A DNA stretch of 64,000 bases from the NCBI GenBank assembly GCA_034008185.1, contig CM067081.1, positions 12,213,821-12,277,820 on the forward strand, written 5' to 3'. Both the position numbers and the translations under genes were made by a program. The first letter of the stretch is position 1; every line of letters starts with the position of its first letter. Shown piece after piece: positions 36,476 through 48,749 of this stretch. The notes under the pieces were generated by a model. It ran no database searches. It was not told the DNA's origin and saw nothing but the letters and a program-made list of their open reading frames with translations. The stretch is from Gorsachius magnificus. Lineage: Eukaryota > Chordata > Aves > Pelecaniformes > Ardeidae.

Positions 36476-39400
36476 TCTGCAATTGTGTGGCTGTGTGAAG
36501 GGCTGTGATACACCCGAGAGGGTTGGCAGCACAGCGCTGGTGTGGCTCAGGGCCAGCTGCACTGCCCTTTACACCGAGCACCATCATCACATTAGCAGCA
36601 CTGGCATGGTGCTGCTGTGGGCTTTGGTCCCTGGTCCCTGTATCAGAGATGGCTTGAGTCTGCAGCTCCTCCATAGCTGGCACGAGGAAGACATCAAAAA
36701 GCTGGACTTAAAAAGACGTACAGACTGTCTGGCGTATGCTGCTGCCATTCCTCAGTAGTGTAATCTATTTGTTATATTAGGGTGTGTGCCCAGGTTGAGC
36801 TAAGGGCAGGACGTGCTTTAACCCTGCGATGACAGCAGGTTTCCAGAGGCTGGGGAGAAAAGTAAGAACCTGGGGAAGTGTTAAGATACAGGGTGGAGAC
36901 AGGATCATAAAAGAGCTAGGTGAGAGATGAACCCACACGCGTTAAAAAAATAAAAACCTGGAGGACCTTCTCTTGCAAGCACATCTCACCCTCTGCAACG
37001 CCGGGGCCTCGTGCCCGTGCCTGGCCTGGCCAGCAGCGCAGGGAGGCAAAGAAACACGATGTCTGTGGCCATTAGAGGGAGCTTGGTGAGAGCCCAAGAA
37101 TGACACGCAGACCTGGAAAGTTGAAGCAGTGCATGGAGGACGGTTGGTTCAGCTTTTTTAACCTATTTTTGACAGCCTTATGATGTTTGTAGTATTGTAT
37201 ATGGTTGTTATGAGATAAGGATGAGCTTCTCCATGACCTGCCAGAAACACTGCTGACTTTTCCTCACAAGAATTGCTTTTTGAAAGAGGCTGAGATTCTT
37301 TTAAGGGTAGTTTAATAGTTTTATAACAGCTTGCATCAGGCATCCTCACCCCACCATAAGCTCACCAAAAAATGCAGCTGATGTTGTCCCAAGCCTGTTC
37401 ACCGGCTGGTATTAAATGAACTGGATGCTTTTACTTGGGGGAAAAAAACAAACAAGAAAACCATGTGAATTCATACAGTAGCCAGAGGAAGGTTCAGCAG
37501 TTGCTGGATTCACCCAGGGCATTGCAGATCCAGCCACAACCTCCTTCCACAGATGGGCTGAAACTCTCTGAAGGAGCTGAGGGGTGCAGATGCCCGGCTG
37601 CTGGGCTAGCCTGGTACTCTCTGGCCTGGGATTTGCCTCTGCTAGGCATGTGAGAGGTTTAACCATCTGGCTGGGAGCCACTTGGGGTTTTTTTGCATCT
37701 CTATCCATCTGCCTGTCTTGTCAGGCATTAGATAAAGGAACAAATTACTGCGGAGCATCTCGTCACTGCATATAAACTCCCCTGTGGTGTGCACCCAGCC
37801 CCTGGCACCCTGGGGAACGAAAATGAATTGTGAAGGACTAGGAGGGAAGAGGGACGAGCTGCTGCCAAGCCCACGCTCACCGCCTTCCTGCTGAGCCGCT
37901 GTTTGACACCAACCTCTAACCAACAGGAATCTAACATGTTCAAATACTTCGACTTGTTCTTTGATAATTTTGACTTTTTTTTTTTAATGAGTGAAATATT
38001 TTCAGTCTTCATGGCTGTAGAGAAAAACTTCAAAGTTTGATCTGCTCAAAAATCAGAAGCCAAATAAGAAGAATTAACATTTGCTAACTTTTGTAAAAAA
38101 AATTGCCTTTTTGGAGAGCCTGACTTGTGATCTTTAAAAACTCCAGGATAGGGATATTGTGCTTTTTGGCTAACAGGGCACTTTTAAAAAAATGCTGTTG
38201 CAAAAAGCTCCGTGTGTGGTAAGTCACTAACTGCATTGCATTTCTCTGGGTCTGCTCCTTTCCTTGCTCCTTGGTTTATCTGGCTGGTGAGATTGGGAGC
38301 ACTGCAGGGCAGGGAGGGTCTCTGTCTCTATTTGAACTGTGTCTTGCCACTTGTAAAGGAAGTGAGTAATCAGAACCCTTGCTGCTTTCATGTCTACTTG
38401 CACAATAGAAATAATTAATCGTAATAGCAATGCTTTGCCTATCTGCGGCTCCTTTCATCTGAATACCTTGAAGTGCTTGACAGGCATTAACTAAATGAGC
38501 TTCCAAATACCTGGAGAGGGAGTCAGATATAATGATCCCCACTTTGCAGAGGAGCACACATGAGAAGCAAAGGCTAACTGAGTGCTTACAGTTAGTCAGC
38601 TGAAACCATGTTTTCTCCGCTGAGGAAGGTTGCTCAGCACTTCTTGAGGCTTAGGCTGATTTCTCAGTGCCCAAAAGTGGGGTTTGATGTCCACTTTCTA
38701 ATTACCCAAACGTACAGACCGTGGACCTGCATGATCTGCCCCAAGTCCTGCAGGAGCTGGAGGAGGCATTTCAGGCACCGTTGTTCACAAAGTTTTCCAT
38801 TCGAACTACTAACTGGGTCTGGGAAAGGAGGAATCTCTGCTTACATCATGTTGGCATCACTGTGAGGTGGCAAAACCAGGGTGACTGCCTGAGTTAGTCC
38901 TGGTTTCAGAAATGTAAGTGGACTCCGGTGCAGAAACACTCTGGCATGGACCCAGGGGTGGTGCAGCCACATTTGCATCGTGCTGCCTTTCACTTCATAA
39001 CCCTTTTGGAGAGGGAACTGCATCTGAGTTGGCACATTTGCTCAGTCTTGCGTGTACGGTGCAGGCTTACCAGGCTGCATCCCTGCCACGGTGCTTACAA
39101 GCCCTTACTTGCAAAGAAAGATGCCAAGAGCCCTGACCCAACTGCAGGCTCTTTATCCACAGTCATCTTGTCTACTGCATGTTTCTGTTAAACCAAGGGT
39201 GCTCTGCACCTCCTGGGATTGTACCCAGCAGGGGAAAGGAGAGACAAGGCAAGAGCTGGGCAGAGGACAGAAGAAATTCTCAGTATACTATATAAGTATA
39301 CTATGTAAGATTCAGTTCTAACTCAGGATGATAGAACAAAGGCAAATGATGTTTTGAAAGACCACAGCAAGCTCTTAAAGGTGGTAACTGGGTTGATGGA

Positions 39401-40935
39401 AGGGAGACTTTTTTTCCACAGACTCTGGAATTTCTAATCCCGTAGAAATTATTTTCCTTTTTAATACCAGACCTGAAACATTTCCACTGCATCCAAAGGC
39501 ACTCTGGCTGTAACGTAGGCTTCTTCAAATCAGAAGCAACAGAGTCACTGGAGAGCGGCAGGGCTGCTCTGTATTGCAAAGCTTTGTAGACCCAGATGAA
39601 AAACACTAAGAATGTTGGCAGCCACCTGCAGATCGCATAAATCACACTGTTTCACTGTGAGCAGCCAGCCAGGCTTCCACAAGGTCATCACATTTTTCTC
39701 ACTTGCTCCTTTTCAGGCAGAGAAACTGGACAGAAGAAGTTGTCTGGACAGCAGGTAACTTCTGCTAACTACTCCACCGCACACAACACCCTCCCATTTA
39801 ATCAGCAGACCCCAAGCAAAGTGTCACAAGCTTGATGGGAATTTAGAGGTTTATAACACTCTTGGGGATGTCCTGCCTGGTGGACGTGAGTTTGCAATAG
39901 TCTGGAAGCCACCTGGGCAGATGCAATCACATCACTTCTTTCTTTTCTTCCCGCAATGCTTATACCTTGCTTCCTGCTACCTGCTTTAAATAGTCCCGGT
40001 TAGTTTTCCAGTGCTGGGGCTTCTTACAACTCCCCTATTTACCCAGAGAGAAAATGGGGCAATGATCTCATAAGAGGAAAACAAAAGGGCCACATTTCCT
40101 CTAGGGTTAGTAAGTAGGTCAGTGCCATGAGACATGATGGAAGAGGATCCCATGATGCCCACGGGGCAGCTGGAGGAGGCTGGGCAGGCAGTGGAGCTGC
40201 TCAGAAGAGAGCTGAGGTGGCTCTTGGCACTGGCACTCCTGCAAGCAGGCAGCAAAGGTGGGTATGAAAGGGTTTCACCATGCAACCAGGTCACAGCATG
40301 ACTGCTACAAAGAGTGAAAGCCCAACGAGACCCTGCCCTCCACCACCCTCGTGTACAGAGGGAAGATGGTGGGGCAGGAGGGCTCTCACCTTGCTTCCAC
40401 TGCTGGATGGGAAGCCAGGAGACCAGGCTGCCTTCCTGCGTGAGTGCCTGGAAGTTACCTAGCCTTTCTCTTTCCTCATTTGTATAATAGGGTTAATAAA
40501 CATGCTCTGCCCCACAGTGATGACGTAAAGTTAAGCTCTTTCATGTTTGTTAGGTGCTACAATGGGCAGCACTATAGAAACCCATAAATAATGTACCTTG
40601 AAGTTCTGTCGAGGTATTAGCCTTGTTTTAACAGTGCAGATATTACATGAGTTACCACATGCAAGAAGCTTCTCTTAATTAGGATCAAAACTTCCTTTTT
40701 TTAGCCTTGCTGTAATGGCTTTTGAGGCTCAACACATTACACTTGTCCAGCCTATTTGGCAATTTATTATAATCTCTTCAAACGTGCAGCTCCTTTCAGT
40801 ACACTCTTAAGTGCTTTCCTTCTCATTGCTGCATCCCTTTACAATCTTTGAATTTAAGTATCTTTTTTTTCCAATGTATAATTAATTTCTCTAAAGTCTA
40901 AATTCAGCTACAGTATCATCCATTGTCATTGGTGT
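36476..40935. other. Intergenic, no supported gene
   Basis: I recognise no exon, RNA gene or named repeat. ORFs here are short and unsupported. Confidence 0.5.
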
Positions 40936-40972
40936 GGCAGCATCATGGGTTGACCTTGGCTGGACACAAGGT

Positions 40973-43418
40973 CTGAAGTTGCACCAGGGCAGGTTTAGGT
41001 TGGACATTAGGAAAAATTTCTTCACTGAAGGGGTTGTCAGGCAATGGAACGTGCTGCCCAGGGAAGTTGTGGAGTCCGCATCCCTGGAGGTATTTAAAAG
41101 ACAGGCAGATGAGGTGCCTAGGGACATGGTTTAGTGGTGGGATGGCAGGGTTAGGTTAATGGTTGGACTTCATAGAATCAATTAGAATCATAGAATCATA
41201 GAATCATAGAATGTTTTGGGTTGGAAGGGACCCCTAGAGGTCATCTAGTCCAACCCCCCTGCAGTCAGCAGGGACACCACTAACTAGATCAGGTTGCTCA
41301 GAGCCCCATCCAACCTGGCCTTGAATGTTCCCAGGGATGGGGCCTCCACCACCTCTCTGGGCAACCCGTTCCAGTGTTTCACCACCCTCGTTGGAAAGAA
41401 TTTCCTCCTTAGATCCAGTCTAAACCTACCCTGCTTCAGTTTAAAACCATTACCCCTTCTCCTGTCACAGCTGGCCCTACTAAAAAGATTTTCCCCATCT
41501 TTCCTATAGGCCCCCTTTAGATACTGAAAGGCCGTAATCAGGTCTCCCCGCAGCCTTCTCTTCTCCAGGCTGAACAAGCCCAACTCTCTCAGCCTGTCCT
41601 CATAAGAGAGGTGCTCCAGCCCTCGGATCATTTTAGTAGCCCTCCTCTGGACCCGCTCCAACAGTTCCATGTCCTTCTTGTGCTGAGGGCTCCAGAACTG
41701 GACGCAGTACCCTAGGTGAGGTCTCACCAGAGCAGAGTAGAGGGGCAGAATCCCCTCCCTCGACCTGCTGGCCACGCTTCTCCTGATGCAGCCCAGGGTA
41801 CGGTTGGCCTTCTGGGCCGCCAGCGCACATTGCCGGCTCATGTCCAGCTTTTCATCCACCAGCACGCCCAAGTCCCTCTCGGCAGGGCTGCTCTCGATCC
41901 TTTCTTCCCCCAGCCTGTATTGATACTGGGGGTTACCCTGACCCAGGTGCAGGACCTTGCACTTGGCCTTGTTGAACCTCATGAGGTTCACACAGGCCCA
42001 CCTCTCCAGCCTGTCCAGGTCTCTCTGGATGACATCCCGTCCTTCTGGTGTGTCAACCGCACCACTCAGTTTGGTGTCATCCGCAAACTTGCTGAGGGTG
42101 CATTCGATCTCACTGTCTAAGTCATTGATGAATATATTAAACAGCACCGGTCCCGGTACGGACCCCTGAGGGACACCACTCGTCACCGGTCTCCATCCGG
42201 ACATCGAGCCATTGACCACTACCCTCTGGATGCGGCCATCCAGCCAGTTCCTTATCCACCGAACAGTCCACCCGTCAAATCCATAGCTCTCCAATTTAGA
42301 GAGAAGGATGTTGTGGGGGACCGTGTCAAAGGCTTTGCAGAAGTCCAGATAGATGACATCCATTGGTTTTCCCTTGTCCGCTGATGCTGTCACACCATCA
42401 TAGAAAGACACTAGGTTCGTCAGGCAGGACTTGCCCTTGGTGAAGCCATGCTGGCTATCTCGAATTATCTCCCTGGCCTCCATGTGCCTTAGCATAGCTT
42501 CTAGGAGGATCTGTTCCATGATCTTCCCAGGCACAGAGGTGAGGCTGACAGGTCGGTAGTTCCCGGGGTCTTCCTTTCTACCCTTTTTGAAAATGGGCAC
42601 AATGTTTCCCTTCTTCCAGTCACCAGGGACTTCGCCTGACTGCCATGACATGACTTTTCAAATATCATGGAGAGTGGCTTGGCGACTACATCGGCCAATT
42701 CCCTCAGGACTCTGGGATGCATCTCATCAGGTCCCATGGACTTAGGTGCATTCAGGTTCCTCAGGTGGCCATGAACCTGATCTTCTCCTACAGTAGGAAG
42801 GGTTTTGCCCTCCCAGTCCCCCTCACGCCATCCATCAACTCGGGAGGGGTGAGGAGAGAGGTTGCCAGTGAAGACTGAGGCAAAAAAGGTGTTGAGTACC
42901 TCAGCCTTCTCCTCATCTGCTGTTACCAGCTTGCCAGTCTCGCTCATCAGCGAGGGTACGCTTTCTTTAACCATCCTTTTCCGGCTGATATACCTGTAGA
43001 AACCCTTCTTGTTATTCTTTGCATCCCTAGCCAAGTTTAGCTCCAGCTGAGCCTTGGCTTTCCTGACCCCATTCCTACACAACCGGACCGCGTCCCTATA
43101 CTCTTCCCAGGATGCCTGTCCCTGCTTCCACTGCCTGTGCAGTTCCCTCTTCCTCCTTAGTTTGACCAGCATCTCTCTTCTCAGCCATGCCGGTCTCTTC
43201 CCTTCTTTGCCTGATTTCTTACACCTGGGGATCAAGAGCTCTTGCGCTCTGTGGATCACATCCTTAAAGATCTGCCAGCTCTGTTCTGTTCCCCTGTCCC
43301 TGAGGACCGTTTCCCAGGGAGTCCTTCCGACTATCTCCTTGAGGAGCTGGAAGTTTGCTTTTCTAAATGACTTGATGATCTTAAAGGTCTTTTCCAACCT
43401 AAATGAATCTATGATTCT
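40973..43418 (+). mobile_element. Plus-strand CR1 3' end, itself split by a minus-strand CR1
   Basis: The left piece 40973-41170 encodes the end of ORF2 ([32 protein letters not shown]) and the start of the 3' UTR. The right piece 43369-43418 is the rest of the UTR (GATGATCTTAAAGGTC) and the tail ATGATTCTA. It matches the older subfamily seen again at 55660-55900. The pieces are separated by a minus-strand CR1 with GACTT at both borders (41166-41170 and 43369-43373). Confidence 0.9.
41171..43368 (-). mobile_element. CR1 retrotransposon, 2.2 kb, ORF2 reverse transcriptase nearly intact
   Basis: The longest CR1 copy in the window. The minus strand runs from KANFQLLKEIVGRTPWE (about 43362) through the full reverse transcriptase to the ORF2 stop at 41284, then the 3' UTR and four ATTCTATG-type units. 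RT hallmarks include [41 protein letters not shown] and the catalytic box FADDTKL (about 42067-42087). The endonuclease domain and 5' end are missing. The frame is broken once, by a 5-bp tandem duplication (CATGACATGA on the plus strand, 42644-42653). Both halves are otherwise open, so the copy is fairly young. It cannot move by itself. Confidence 0.95.
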
Positions 43419-44253
43419 AAGGTGCCCACCAAAGCAAATCTATCACTCCCCTCCTCAGCTGGACAGGGGAGAGAAAATATAACGAAAGGCTCATGGGTTG
43501 AGATAAGGACAGGGAGATCACTCAGCAATTACTGTCACAGGCAAAACAGACTCAACTTGGGGAAATTAATGTAATTCATTGCCAATCAGATCATGGTAGG
43601 GTAATGAGAAATAAGAACAAATCTTAAACCACCTTCCCCTCACCCCTCCCTTCTCCCCAGGCTCAACTTCACTCCCAATTTCTCTCCTTCCTCCCCCTCC
43701 GAGTGGCGCAGGGGGACGGGGAATGGGGGTTGGGGTCAGTTCATCCCACGCTGTCTCTGCTGCTCCTTCTCCTCAGGGCAGGACTCCTCACACTCCTCCC
43801 CTGCTCCAGCCTGGGGTTTCTCCCACGGCAGACAGTCCTCCACCAACTGCTCCAGCCTGGGTCCTTCCCACGGGCTACAGTTCTTCACCAACTGCTCCAG
43901 CCGGCCTCCCGGGGCACAGCCTCCTTCGGGCACATCCCCCTGCTCCGGCGTGGGGTCCTCCCCGGGCTGCAGGTGGGGATCTGCTCCCCCGTCCCCCGCG
44001 GGGTCGGCCGTCCTGATGGCTCTCTCAGCCGCTGTTCCACAGCAGATTTTTTTTTCCCTTTCTAGCTATGTTATCCCAGAGATGCTACCACCGTCACTGA
44101 TGGGCTCAGCCTTGGCCAGTAGCAGATCCATCTTGGATCTGGCCAGCATTGGCTCTGTCAGCCATGGGGGAAGCTTCTGGCAGCTTCTCACAGAAGCCAC
44201 CCCTGTAGCCCCCCTGCTACTAAACCCTGGCCACACAAACCCAGTACAGGCAG

Positions 44254-47200
44254 ATACAGGTTTTGGCTCAAACCCATGATAGAAAATAAAAGATCTGTGG
44301 GTGGCTTCTGATATACCAGGAGCTCTCTTTTCCATTTCACACCTTGGCTCCAGATTTGTCCACAGCTGGTAATGTACCAAAGCAGCTGTTCTGCAAGAAG
44401 AGCATCTGCATGGAGATGTACAGATAAAATTATTCTTCCCTAATGATCTCCAGAAAGCCCGTGTGGTAAATGCCAAGTGTGACCCTGAGCTGGGTACATG
44501 GGCTGAGCCCAAGTGGCTGGAGAGCAATGCAGGGAGCCATGCGGACTCTGACGTGGAAATCCAGAGGGCTGGGTTCAGTCTCTGTCCTGCCACACAGACT
44601 CCTGAGCAGATAGGAGTCAGGTCCACGCTGGGCCACCTGTAATATGGGCTACAGCTGCCTTTCTAACATCCTCAGTGATCACAGACCCTTGTAACTGTTC
44701 TTGGAGTTTCAGCAGCTTTTTTTGTACTTCTGTCTCCAACTGTTTCAGTGCTCAGAATTGGAGTGCTCCTGGGAAGTGCTGTATATGACAAGGAATCCCT
44801 TCTCACCAAGGTCCTATCCAAAATTGCAAACAGAAGTGGTGGAAGCCTTCAGGGCGGACAGTTTTTGAGTTTTTCAATGTACCAGCATGAACTCAAAAGA
44901 TGTCACTAATTCAGATAGATATATTTGGTGTGACTATGCAAGACTGTAACATGAGGTTTGCCTTCCTCTCACTACTGCTGCAACTCAGAAAATGATTAGA
45001 AAGTACAAGTGAAACTGTTTTTCACAGATGTACTATGAGGCTTTTGTATTTAATATGTGTTTGTGGCTAGAGAGTGTGGGAAAACCGAGGAAGGGGAAGG
45101 ATGGCTTGGTTAAAAGAGTGGTGTGAAACCTGGGAGGGCGTAACTCAGTTCCCAGCTTTACCAGAGGCCCTCTTTGTCACCTTGGAATAGTCACTACAGG
45201 CACAGCTCCAGGTTTGGTGGCAATACCAGCTGAAGCTAGTCTCATGCTGGAAAGAGGCAGACTAATTCCCCAACCTGGATTGCAATGCAGACACAAACCG
45301 TCATAGCAGAGGGCCCAGGAACAAGTGTGTATGAATGGGAATTCTATTGCTATCAAGAAGAAGCATAGGGAACAAGGTAGTCAATCTGCCTGAACATCAG
45401 GTCATCATCTAGTCAATGGAGAATGCAAGCTGGGTTTCAGTATTAGGCAGTCTGAAGACAGTGCTCATCTCTGGTCTCATGTCACCTAATTTCAAGGAAC
45501 TGAGGTATAGTCAATGCAGAAGGTCAGCATATCCAACATCTCTCTTCATTGACCTTATGGCCATCACCGGGTTAACTTAGATATTCTAGTTAATTCACTA
45601 ACATTAGTTGGCACAAGTCTGGGCTCTAATGGATTTACTTAAGCTAATTATTGCAATCATTCCTGATGTACTTAAAAAGAAAGCTCCACTGGTGATGTTT
45701 CAGGGCTCATTCACAAACTGGCACTCAAGATGTTCACCCTTCAGACCTATGAACGTTGCTCCTCATTACAAAACTTTGAAACTCAGCCATGCACTAATTT
45801 TAGCCTCCAGAGGAACATAAAGTCTCAGAGGAACCAGTATCCAACCCTTTTGCTGAAAGGATCCTGAACAAAGGGACAAACTTAATCCCATTACCTCTCT
45901 GCCAGAGGGGAGCTTCCCAGAAATTTTCCTGATGCAAGGGCAAAACAGCTGTTCTTTCATCTTTTTCTGAGTCATGCCCACAGCACCTCTCTGGAATGTG
46001 AATGTGCCTGGTTTTAATGATGTGACAAGGTAATTAAGTGTTAATATGTGGATGCAAAGGGTATACAAGTCGCCAGATCTAGTAAATGCTGAAGCCAAGC
46101 TAAGGTGTTTACCAGACTTACAACACATTGCTGATATAGGGTGCTAGTGCCCACACATTATTCCTGTTACACAAATAATTTTTATGGTAATAGACAAAGA
46201 AATTAACTTCGTATTTGAATTCTGAATAGGTATTCTAGCAAGAAAGCAACCAGAACCCAATCCGGGGCACATGAGAAGCAATAGAAAAAGTAGGACATAG
46301 CACTATTGTTATTTAAATGACCAGAGTGCAGTCAGGTGCCAGCTCAGAATTGGACACTCCCCCTCCCTATTCCCCACTAGCTCAATGCGCTTGAGTTATA
46401 TAAGCCCACATATAGAGAGATTTGTGTTAAACATATAACAGAATTCTCTAGTTACAAAAAGGCAAATAGACAGAAGGTCATAGCAAAACTGTACCTGGTC
46501 TTTAAACATGTCTAATGCCATGCAAATGGATCATTTAAGCAATTGAGCTCTACACAATCTCATTCAAAGTGCCCTCTAAAAAAACATATTTCCTATTCAA
46601 ATGCAAATGTTCCCATGTTATAACAATGAACATTTGCATAACAGGCACCCCGTTCTGTAAATTCAGGTGCTTGAGTGACAGGAGATGAAGCTAATCGTTC
46701 GTCTTGGCTCAGGACAGCTATTCTGGGCAAGGGAAGTATTCACTGCAGGATGCCCTGTGCAAAGATCACAGTGGGAATCTGATAACCTGTTAAAAGGCCA
46801 CCTTGCACTTTTCACAGCTTCATAGCCCACCAGCTGGCCTGTCGGTCCCACTACAGTTGCATGTTTGATAGCTGTGCCACCAGCTGGCAAAGCCTCTGCC
46901 TGTCCTGCAGCCACTGTCTTGTCTTTTCCTTTCTAATTATGCTTTTTAGAATCACAATACTATTAGTTGGCATAATTTGAGTAACCGAGTGACACAACAG
47001 AGCAGTGGAAAAGGAAGATGATTTTTAACTTTTGGTGTTTTGGAAGAGAGGACATAGATTGGCATGAGATGCCAAGAGGTTGGGCAGTGCGTGGTTTGCA
47101 GCAGAAGATCGGTGAGATGAGCAGGGTCTTCAGGGTTATCAGGAAGTTGGGATGCTGCTTCTGAGGATCAGGACCTGTATTGTCTTATTACTTCTCCTCC

Positions 47201-48650
47201 TTCTCATCGTTCATCAGTTATCTGACTTGAGAAAATGAACATCAGCATGTATCAGAGAGCAGCTTGCAGCTGAGGGACTCTTGCTTTTACAGTTGTGTTA
47301 AGCTGACCATTTACAACTACTGACTGTATCCTTATACCCACATATACTGGGCTTTCAGTCCTCGCAGCTCAAGAGATGCAGTGAATAGCCTAAAGCAACC
47401 GAAAGCTTCTTTAGTGAGATACTCCATGTGTCTGTGTGCTTCGTGTCTGAATTTAGATGAGACTCGGCAGGCTCCAGGTGGCTGGAGGCTGGGATGCTGT
47501 GAACCCCACCTGCTTTTTGAATTCTGTGTGTGACCAGAGCCACCTGCACACCGGCGACAGCGAGAGGCATTCGGCACGGCCAACTGTACGTGTAGCTGTC
47601 GCTGCCATGTGCCAGAGGGTGAACCTCATGCAACTGAAGTTAAACCTGTGGTTTCCAAATTCATCTGAGAAGCATCTTACACCCCTAGCCATGAGTGACC
47701 ATTAGCTTCAACGGGAAGAGGTCAGATGGTTCTGAGGCTGAAAGGAGAATTTCACAACTGTTAAACCTGGCAACAAGTCTCAAGTGTAATGCTGTACTCC
47801 AGAACTGCAACTTTTTAATGTCTTCAGCCAGTTAAAAATGAGTAAGAGAGCAGTATGATTTTGCAGAGTGTCTTGCCACCTAGGGGATGTTACCTGAATG
47901 GTTTGGAATACCCTATCAGCTCGTATAGGTTTACACTTTGCTTTGCCAAGATGGCAATAGAGATGTCCTCTTAGAAGAAGTTAAGCTCTAAAGGGAGGGA
48001 CTGATTTTCTAGAGAGCTACGTGGACTCGTTAATTACCGAGTTTAGTAAAAGGGTGATCTTTGCATGCCTCAATTCTTAGGTGTCCAAATGGAAAGACTT
48101 TACAAGGGCTCTAATATCCAGAAATGTTTGTAAAAAGGTCCCTCATTTTGGGCACTCTACAACTGAATACATTCAGACCACTTGCCATCTTAATAAATGT
48201 GTCAGAAAATCCTAGAAATTGGAGAGGTACTGGAGAATTCTCTCTCTCTCTGATAATGCTGGATTGCAAGCTAGTGTTATGCCATTGGAAAAAACCCGAC
48301 GAAGGCAGCAAGACACTAGCTTTAGAAATCTCAGACATGATAAAGGAGTTAAATTAAAACTAAAAAAAAAGAGGGTTGACAGGGATGGCAGAAAGACCAA
48401 CAAAAAGCTGCTCCAATATGCCATACCACCTAGTCTGGAAAACAGAGGACAAAAAGGCATCCACACTTCCAAAAAACACCAACTGGCTCTAGCCTGGACA
48501 GGTAAGCGAGCAATTTATGCATTCACCAAAGGACTGGCAAAGGTCCTGCCATGGCAGCAACCTCCTCCCTAGCCCTGCTCTGCATAGCTGGGCTCTCTAC
48601 CTATCCCAGTCCTACCTGCTGAAAAGGAGGAGCTTTGCTCTGTCCATTCC
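44254..48650. other. Intergenic, no supported gene
   Basis: DNA between the nested elements and the ferroxidase promoter. No repeat family or exon recognised; the ORFs are chance frames. Confidence 0.5.
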
Positions 48651-48660
48651 TTATTTATAA
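48651..48660 (+). promoter_or_regulatory. Candidate TATA box of the ferroxidase gene
   Basis: TTATTTATAA lies about 90 bp upstream of the start codon at 48750, which would leave a 5' UTR of about 60 bp. Inferred from sequence and spacing only; no transcript evidence. Confidence 0.45.
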
Positions 48661-48749
48661 CTTGTTGAGAGCTGGGAGGGAGGGGTGAGCTCTCTGTGGT
48701 GCATCCTGCTGCTGCCTGCCTGCTGCCAGCCTCGCAATCACAACTACAA

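Larger units (their letters stand above)
40936..44253. mobile_element. Solo LTR (second copy) split by nested CR1 insertions
   Basis: The outer element is the same LTR family as at 23152. Its left piece is 40941-40972 (CATCATGGGTTGACCTTGGC, with the terminal TG decayed to CA) and its right piece is about 43419-44248, ending CCCAGTACA. The whole is bracketed by the direct repeat GGCAG (40936-40940 and 44249-44253), which proves that the pieces are one insertion. The first interruption is a plus-strand CR1 with the target repeat AAGGT on both sides (40968-40972 and 43419-43423). Confidence 0.88.

Noticed and set aside
48696..48749. Upstream extension of ferroxidase exon 1
   Set aside because: The in-frame extension begins with GTG, not ATG. 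The first in-frame ATG is at 48750 and directly precedes a signal peptide.
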